Origin: Burkholderiaceae bacterium | Lineage (GTDB): Bacteria; Pseudomonadota; Gammaproteobacteria; Burkholderiales; Burkholderiaceae_C | DNA length: 64,000 nucleotides | NCBI GenBank assembly: GCA_017992055.1 | Contig: JAGOPK010000002.1 | Span: 496,001-560,000, forward strand | Reading direction: 5' to 3' | Shown here: positions 59,919-64,000 of the stretch, in pieces | Numbering within the stretch: position 1 is the stretch's first letter | Layout of the letters: every line of letters starts with the position of its first letter | Program-made: the position numbers and the translations under genes | The notes under the pieces: generated by a model | The model's database searches: none | What the model saw: the letters and a program-made list of their open reading frames with translations, nothing else | What the model was told of the DNA's origin: nothing

Positions 59919-61004
59919 TCAGGGCAGCGGAATCACGATGCGGAACTCGGTTCGACCCGGCACGCTGTCGCATTCGATCATCCCCATGTGCTGCTGGACG
60001 AAGGTCTGCGCCAGCGTCAGCCCGAGGCCCGAACCGCCCTCCCGTCCCGATACCAGCGGATAGAAGATGCGATCGCGGATGTCCTCGGGCACGCCCGGTC
60101 CGTTGTCCTCGATATGCAATTCCAGTGCCAGTCGGAAGCGCTGCTTGCCGATGGTCACCTGGCGCGAGACGCGGGTGCGCAGCACGATGCGCGCATCGCC
60201 GGCGGCACGGCGCTCGGCCAGGGCCTGGGCGGCGTTGTGGGCGATGTTCAGCACCGCCTGGATCAGCTGCTCGCGGTCGCCGCGGAACTCGGGGATCGAG
60301 GTGTCGTAGTCGCGCTGCACGGCCAGGCCGCGCGGAAACTCGGCCAGGATCAGCGAGCGCACGCGCTCGCAGACCTCGTGGATGTTGACGTCGCTGACCA
60401 CATGCGGCTTGCGGTGCGGCGCCAGCAGCCGGTCGACCAGGGCCTGCAGCCGGTCGGCCTCGTGGATGATGACCTGGGTGTACTCGCTGAGCGTGCGGTC
60501 GGGCAGCTCCATCTCCAGCAGCTGGGCCGCGCCGCGGATGCCACCCAGCGGGTTCTTGATCTCATGCGCCAGGTTGCGGATCAGCTCCTTGTTGGCCTGC
60601 ACCTGGCCCAGCGCCCGCTCCTCGCGGTCCTGCCGGGTCTGCTGCTCGATCTCCAGCAGTTCGACCAGCACGCGCTCGCCGCCGTGCGGGTCGAGCTGGG
60701 TGACGATGACATGCACCGGCAGCAGCTCGCTGGCGGCCACCGGCGCGCGCCGCACCGTGGCATCGAAGCGGCCGGTGGTGATGTCGTTGCGCGCCACCGC
60801 CTGCACCGTCTCGCGCAGCTGGCGCGCATCGACCAGCCAGTCGTAGACGCTGCCGCGCATCAGCGTGCGCCGCGACAGGCCGGCGACGTTCTCGAACATG
60901 GCATTGACGAACAGCATCGAGCCGTCGGCCCGCACCACGGCCACCATGGTGGCCAGCAGATCGAGGGCGTCGAAGCGCGGCGGGGGATCGTTGCGGGCGT
61001 TCAT
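59919..61004 (-). CDS. ntrB: Nitrogen sensor kinase/phosphatase NtrB
   Basis: NtrB phosphorylates or dephosphorylates NtrC according to PII status. The 361-residue cytoplasmic protein has an N-terminal PAS domain (M-V-A-V-V-R-A-D-G-S-M-L-F-V-N-A) and the H-box L-A-H-E-I-K-N-P-L-G-G with His147. An ATPase domain follows with an N-box (N-I-A-H-N-A-A-Q-A) and glycine boxes (D-N-G-P-G-V-P, G-G-S-G-L-G-L). The start overlaps the stop of the upstream DUF4124 gene by one base (TGATG). Gene order glnA-DUF4124-ntrB-ntrC indicates one nitrogen regulon block. Confidence 0.95.
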   Translation of the reverse strand: MNARNDPPPRFDALDLLATMVAVVRADGSMLFVNAMFENVAGLSRRTLMRGSVYDWLVDARQLRETVQAVARNDITTGRFDATVRRAPVAASELLPVHVIVTQLDPHGGERVLVELLEIEQQTRQDREERALGQVQANKELIRNLAHEIKNPLGGIRGAAQLLEMELPDRTLSEYTQVIIHEADRLQALVDRLLAPHRKPHVVSDVNIHEVCERVRSLILAEFPRGLAVQRDYDTSIPEFRGDREQLIQAVLNIAHNAAQALAERRAAGDARIVLRTRVSRQVTIGKQRFRLALELHIEDNGPGVPEDIRDRIFYPLVSGREGGSGLGLTLAQTFVQQHMGMIECDSVPGRTEFRIVIPLP

Positions 61005-61522
61005 CAGTTCAGCTTGGCCAGTTCTCGCTTGATCGCGGCCACATCGGCCTCGGCGCGCAGCATCGCGGCCTTCATCTCGGCCACGCGCTCCTGGTACTTG
61101 GCGTAGTTGCGTTCGTCGCCGCGGCGCTCGGGCTCGCCGCCGTTGTAGTCGCGCTTCAGCTGGGCCAGGCGCTCTTCCTCGCGCTTGAGTTCAGCTTCGA
61201 GGATGCGCCGGGCATCGCTGTCGCGCTGGCGCTGGGCCGCCGGGTCGACCTTGGCCTCGCCGCTGCGCGCCGCGCCACTGGCGGCGGCCGATGCCGCGCC
61301 ATTGGCCGCCGGCCGCGGCCGCGGCCCCTGGATCACCGTGATCGGCGCGCCGTCGATGGTGCGGCAGCCACGGTTGCGCGCCTCCTCCGGGCTCAGCGCG
61401 TCGGTGTAGAGCACCGGCGGGCCGGGGCAGCGGTAGACGGTGGCGCCCTGGGCCTGGGCCGGGGCCGCGTTCAGCAGCAGCGCGGCCAGGGCGGTCATCG
61501 TCGGAAGAAGGAGGCGCGTCAT
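61004..61522 (-). CDS. Exported DUF4124-type protein between glnA and ntrB
   Basis: The 172-residue protein has a signal peptide (T-A-L-A-A-L-L-L-N-A-A-P-A-Q-A, cleavage near residue 24). A short DUF4124-like domain follows: V-Y-R-C-P-G-P-P-V-L-Y-T-D-A-L-S-P-E-E-A-R-N-R-G-C, with two cysteines likely disulfide-bonded. A long charged coiled coil (about 100-172) forms the rest. Function is unknown; location is periplasmic. Proteins of this kind often sit beside ntrB in Burkholderiales. The ATG at 61522 is chosen because it starts the signal peptide. Confidence 0.8.
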   Translation of the reverse strand: MTRLLLPTMTALAALLLNAAPAQAQGATVYRCPGPPVLYTDALSPEEARNRGCRTIDGAPITVIQGPRPRPAANGAASAAASGAARSGEAKVDPAAQRQRDSDARRILEAELKREEERLAQLKRDYNGGEPERRGDERNYAKYQERVAEMKAAMLRAEADVAAIKRELAKLN

Positions 61523-61582
61523 CGGCTGGCTGGGCTGGTGCCTGTCACGGTCGGCAGCGTGCATTGTGGACCAGGGCCTGCA

Positions 61583-61611
61583 TGAAAAAAGGGTGGCACC
61601 GGGCCACCCTT
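61583..61611 (-). terminator. Rho-independent terminator after glnA
   Basis: On the minus strand a 9-bp stem AAGGGTGGC/GCCACCCTT (61603-61611 with 61589-61597) closes a 5-nt loop and runs into a T-tract (61585-61590 on the template). It is 42 bp after the glnA stop and should separate glnA from the downstream DUF4124-ntrBC genes, at least in part. Confidence 0.85.
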
Positions 61612-61652
61612 GCTGCTGCGTCGCGGCGCCGGCCGGGCGGCCGGCCCGGCGA

Positions 61653-63068
61653 TCACAGGCTGTAGTACATGTCGAATTCGACCGGATGCGTGGCCATGCG
61701 GAAACGCGTCACTTCCTGCATCTTCAGGTCGATGTAGGCGTCGATGTAGGCATCGGTGAACACGCCACCCTTGGTCAGGAAGGCACGGTCCTTGTCCAGG
61801 TACTCCAGCGCCTGGTCCAGGCTGTGGCAGACGGTCGGGATCTTCGCGTCTTCTTCCGGCGGCAGGTGGTACAGGTCCTTGGTGGCGGCTTCGCCCGGAT
61901 GGATCTTGTTTTCCACGCCGTCCAGGCCGGCCATCAGCAGCGCGCTGAAGGCCAGGTAGGGGTTGGCGCTGGGATCCGGGAAGCGCGCCTCGATGCGGCG
62001 GCCCTTGGGGTTGGCAACGAACGGGATGCGGATCGAGGCCGAGCGGTTCTTGGCCGAGTAGGCCAGCTTCACCGGGGCTTCGAAGCCGGGCACCAGGCGC
62101 TTGTAGCTGTTGGTGCCAGGGTTGGTGATGGCGTTCAGCGCACGGGCGTGCTTGATGATGCCGCCGATGTAGTACAGCGCGAACTCGCTCAGGCCGGCAT
62201 AGCCTTCGCCGGCGAACAGGTTCTTGCCGTCCTTCCAGACCGACTGGTGCACGTGCATGCCGCTGCCGTTGTCGCCGACGATGGGCTTGGGCATGAACGT
62301 GGCCGTCTTGCCATAGGCATTGGCGACGTTGACGATGACGTACTTCTGCAGCTGGGTCCAGTCGGCGCGCTGCACCAGCGAGCTGAACTTGGTGCCGATC
62401 TCCATCTGGCCGGCGTTGGCCACCTCGTGGTGGTGCACCTCGACCGGGATGCCCAGCTGCTCGAGCAGCAGGCACATTTCCGAGCGCAGGTCCTGGCCGC
62501 TGTCGACAGGGGGCACCGGGAAGTAGCCGCCCTTGACGGTGGGACGGTAGCCGGAGTTGCCGCCTTCGTATTCCTTGCTGGTGTTCCAGGCGGCTTCGTC
62601 GGACTCGATCTTGAAGAACGAGCCGGACATGTCGTTGCCCCAGCGGATACCGTCGAACACGAAGAACTCGGGTTCCGGGCCGAAGAAGGCGGTGTCGCCC
62701 AGGCCGCTGCTCTTCAGGTAGGCCTCGGCACGCTTGGCCAGCGAGCGCGGGTCGCGCTCATAGGGCTTGCCGTCGGCGGGATCGACCACGTCGCAGGTCA
62801 GGATCAGCGTCGGCTCTTCGAAGAACGGGTCGATGTTGGCCGTGGCCGGGTCCGGCATCAGCAGCATGTCCGAGGCTTCGATGCCCTTCCAGCCGGCGAT
62901 CGACGAGCCGTCGAAGGCATGGCCCGACGTGAACTTGTCTTCATCGAAATGGGACAGCGGCACGGACACATGCTGTTCCTTGCCGCGGGTGTCGGTGAAA
63001 CGGAAGTCGACGAACTTGACTTCGTTCTCCTTCACCATCGACATCACGTCGGCGACGGTCTTGGCCAT
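61653..63068 (-). CDS. glnA: Glutamine synthetase type I GlnA
   Basis: GlnA makes glutamine from glutamate and ammonia. The 471-residue protein has the class I signatures F-D-G-S-S-I-A-G-W near 50, P-E-F-F-V-F near 133, H-H-H-E-V-A-x-A-G-Q near 210-220, the ATP segment [14 protein letters not shown] near 265, and R-I-P near 345. The adenylylation site is Tyr400 in K-D-L-Y-H-L-P, so activity should be controlled by GlnE. AGGAG lies 9 bp before the ATG at 63068. A sigma-54-like promoter and a palindrome lie upstream, and ntrBC are downstream. Confidence 0.97.
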   Translation of the reverse strand: MAKTVADVMSMVKENEVKFVDFRFTDTRGKEQHVSVPLSHFDEDKFTSGHAFDGSSIAGWKGIEASDMLLMPDPATANIDPFFEEPTLILTCDVVDPADGKPYERDPRSLAKRAEAYLKSSGLGDTAFFGPEPEFFVFDGIRWGNDMSGSFFKIESDEAAWNTSKEYEGGNSGYRPTVKGGYFPVPPVDSGQDLRSEMCLLLEQLGIPVEVHHHEVANAGQMEIGTKFSSLVQRADWTQLQKYVIVNVANAYGKTATFMPKPIVGDNGSGMHVHQSVWKDGKNLFAGEGYAGLSEFALYYIGGIIKHARALNAITNPGTNSYKRLVPGFEAPVKLAYSAKNRSASIRIPFVANPKGRRIEARFPDPSANPYLAFSALLMAGLDGVENKIHPGEAATKDLYHLPPEEDAKIPTVCHSLDQALEYLDKDRAFLTKGGVFTDAYIDAYIDLKMQEVTRFRMATHPVEFDMYYSL

Positions 63069-63165
63069 CAAGAATCTCCTAGCGGGGGCTTTGCGAACGA
63101 GTGGGGGTGTGATGGGGCTGGCCTGGTCACGGGAAAACCCTGGACACGAGGCGCACTGCAATGTA

Positions 63166-63179
63166 GCAGAAAGCATGCC
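63166..63179 (-). promoter_or_regulatory. Putative sigma-54 promoter of glnA
   Basis: On the minus strand AGGCAT-GCTTT-CTGCT has the invariant GG (63179-63178), exactly 10 bp, then GC (63167-63166). It agrees with TGGCAC-N5-TTGCA at GGCA and TGC. The start would be near 63154, about 86 nt before the glnA ATG. NtrC regulation is expected from family knowledge, but the boxes are not ideal. Confidence 0.4.
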
Positions 63180-63255
63180 TGGCACCGGGCTGGCGCATCG
63201 CCCCGCCACCCAGGGTCGGCCCCGCTGGGCCGGCCCGCCCAGAGGCCGGCCGTCC

Positions 63256-63283
63256 AAATTGGTGCGCCGCAAGGCACCAATTT
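63256..63283. promoter_or_regulatory. Palindrome upstream of glnA, possible NtrC enhancer
   Basis: AAATTGGTGC (63256-63265) and its inverse GCACCAATTT (63274-63283) flank 8 bp, about 80-100 bp upstream of the putative sigma-54 promoter. GCACCAA is the NtrC half-site sequence, but the halves face in the opposite order from the enteric consensus (GCACCA-N-TGGTGC). A different regulator is possible. Confidence 0.35.
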
Positions 63284-63289
63284 AATGCA

Positions 63290-64000
63290 TCAAGGACGCA
63301 CCAACTCGGGGCCCAGTTCGGCAGCAAAGGCCTGCAGGCCGGCATGCAGTTCGGCAAAGGCCGCGGGCACCGCTTCGGCCCGGCCCTTGACGCCCAGCTC
63401 GATGTGGCGGCCGTACTGCGGGTGGTCGACGCTGGGCAGGCTGAACACCTTGACCGCCGGATGGGCGGCCTCGACGCGCTCCATCAGCGGCGTCAGCGCC
63501 GCCTCCAGCCCGCCCATGACGATGATCGAGCGCTCGACCTCGCGCATCGCGCCGTGCAGGCCGGCATAGCGCGTGTCCAGCAGCCATTCGATCATCGGAT
63601 GGGCCATGACCGGAAAGCCGGGCACGAAGTGCACATCGCCGATCGAGAAGCCGGCGATCTTGTTGTAGGGGTTGGGAATGATCTGCGCGCCGGCCGGGAA
63701 CACGCCCATGTTCAGCCGGTGCAGGTTGTCGGGCCGATCGGGCTCGTAGGGCAGGCCCTGCTCGGCGGCCACATCGCGCATGCGCTCGCGGATCAGCTCG
63801 GCGGCCTGCGGATGCAGCACCAACTCGCGGCCCAGCGCCGCGGCCGCGCACTGGCGCGTGTGGTCGTCGGGCGTGGCGCCGATGCCACCGCAGCTGAACA
63901 CGATGTCGCCCGAGGCAAAGGCCTCGCGCAGCGCGGCGGTGATGCGCTCGCGGTGGTCGCCCACATAGCGCGCCCAGCCCAGCTGCAGGCCGCGTGCGGC
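63290..64000 (-). CDS. CinA-type molybdopterin-binding domain protein, 5' end beyond the window
   Basis: The frame is open through 64000 on the minus strand, so the N-terminus lies outside. About 236 residues are visible. The MoCF/CinA nucleotide-binding pattern is clear: R-Y-V-G-D-H-R-E-R-I, S-C-G-G-I-G-A-T-P-D-D-H-T-R near the start, and N-P-Y-N-K-I-A-G-F-S-I-G-D-V-H-F-V-P-G-F-P-V-M near the middle. No C-terminal nicotinamide-mononucleotide deamidase domain follows. It is therefore a stand-alone MoCF-type protein, whose substrate is uncertain. Its stop lies 7 bp from the palindrome upstream of glnA. Confidence 0.85.
   Translation of the reverse strand, partial: AARGLQLGWARYVGDHRERITAALREAFASGDIVFSCGGIGATPDDHTRQCAAAALGRELVLHPQAAELIRERMRDVAAEQGLPYEPDRPDNLHRLNMGVFPAGAQIIPNPYNKIAGFSIGDVHFVPGFPVMAHPMIEWLLDTRYAGLHGAMREVERSIIVMGGLEAALTPLMERVEAAHPAVKVFSLPSVDHPQYGRHIELGVKGRAEAVPAAFAELHAGLQAFAAELGPELVRP

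Overview
The window is 64 kb of very GC-rich, densely packed DNA. Gene content points to a motile betaproteobacterium of the order Burkholderiales (Rubrivivax/Ideonella/Leptothrix-like): a flhB-flhA-flhF-flhG-fliA block, a glnA-DUF4124-ntrB-ntrC block, thyA-folA, and an SPFH/ribbon-helix-helix pair. The genus is an inference from gene order and protein character; no rRNA or other direct marker is present.

Layout. 1-1288: the tail of a NadR-like P-loop ATPase and a vapBC-type toxin-antitoxin pair with its own palindromic operator. 1293-7976 (minus strand): the flagellar export/regulation block flhB, flhA, flhF, a degenerate flhG, fliA. 7977-8541: a 565-bp intergenic region holding a good match to a sigma-28 (FliA) promoter that points at the next gene. 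8542-28647: one 20.1-kb gene for a 6,701-residue protein made of 806 consecutive eight-residue repeats and closed by a calcium-binding domain of the kind found in type I secreted proteins. A perfect hairpin terminator follows it. 28746-31464: four small genes (unknown, GNAT, TonB-C-like, MOSC) and a long perfect inverted repeat. 31525-46400 (minus strand): a 14-gene, largely overlapping run for a pseudaminic-acid-type nonulosonic acid (pseB, C, F, G, I) with a formyltransferase, two PP-loop sugar amidotransferases, HisH/HisF-type partners, an FkbM methyltransferase, two large unrecognised proteins and a TolC-type outer-membrane protein. 46611-53036: SPFH protein, Arc-like regulator, serine hydrolase, ABC exporter, thyA, folA, DUF4337. 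53059-56875: a diguanylate cyclase and an Aer-like chemoreceptor. 57046-63068: xthA, an unknown gene, then ntrC, ntrB, DUF4124 and glnA. 63290-64000: part of a CinA-type molybdopterin-binding protein.

How it fits together. The standout is the giant octad-repeat protein. Its strict 8-residue register holds over 6,451 residues with only one 3-residue slip, a super-repeat of 17 octads (136 residues) is visible, and 1,632-bp and 2,448-bp offsets (4x17 and 6x17 octads) mark recent internal duplications. The sigma-28-like promoter and the divergent flagellar genes suggest it is made with the late flagellar regulon. It is rich in Ser/Thr and lies near a nonulosonic-acid operon that also encodes a TolC-like channel, so a secreted, possibly glycosylated surface fibre linked to motility is a testable idea. 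The promoter, the glycosylation and the export route are inferences; the repeat architecture is read directly.
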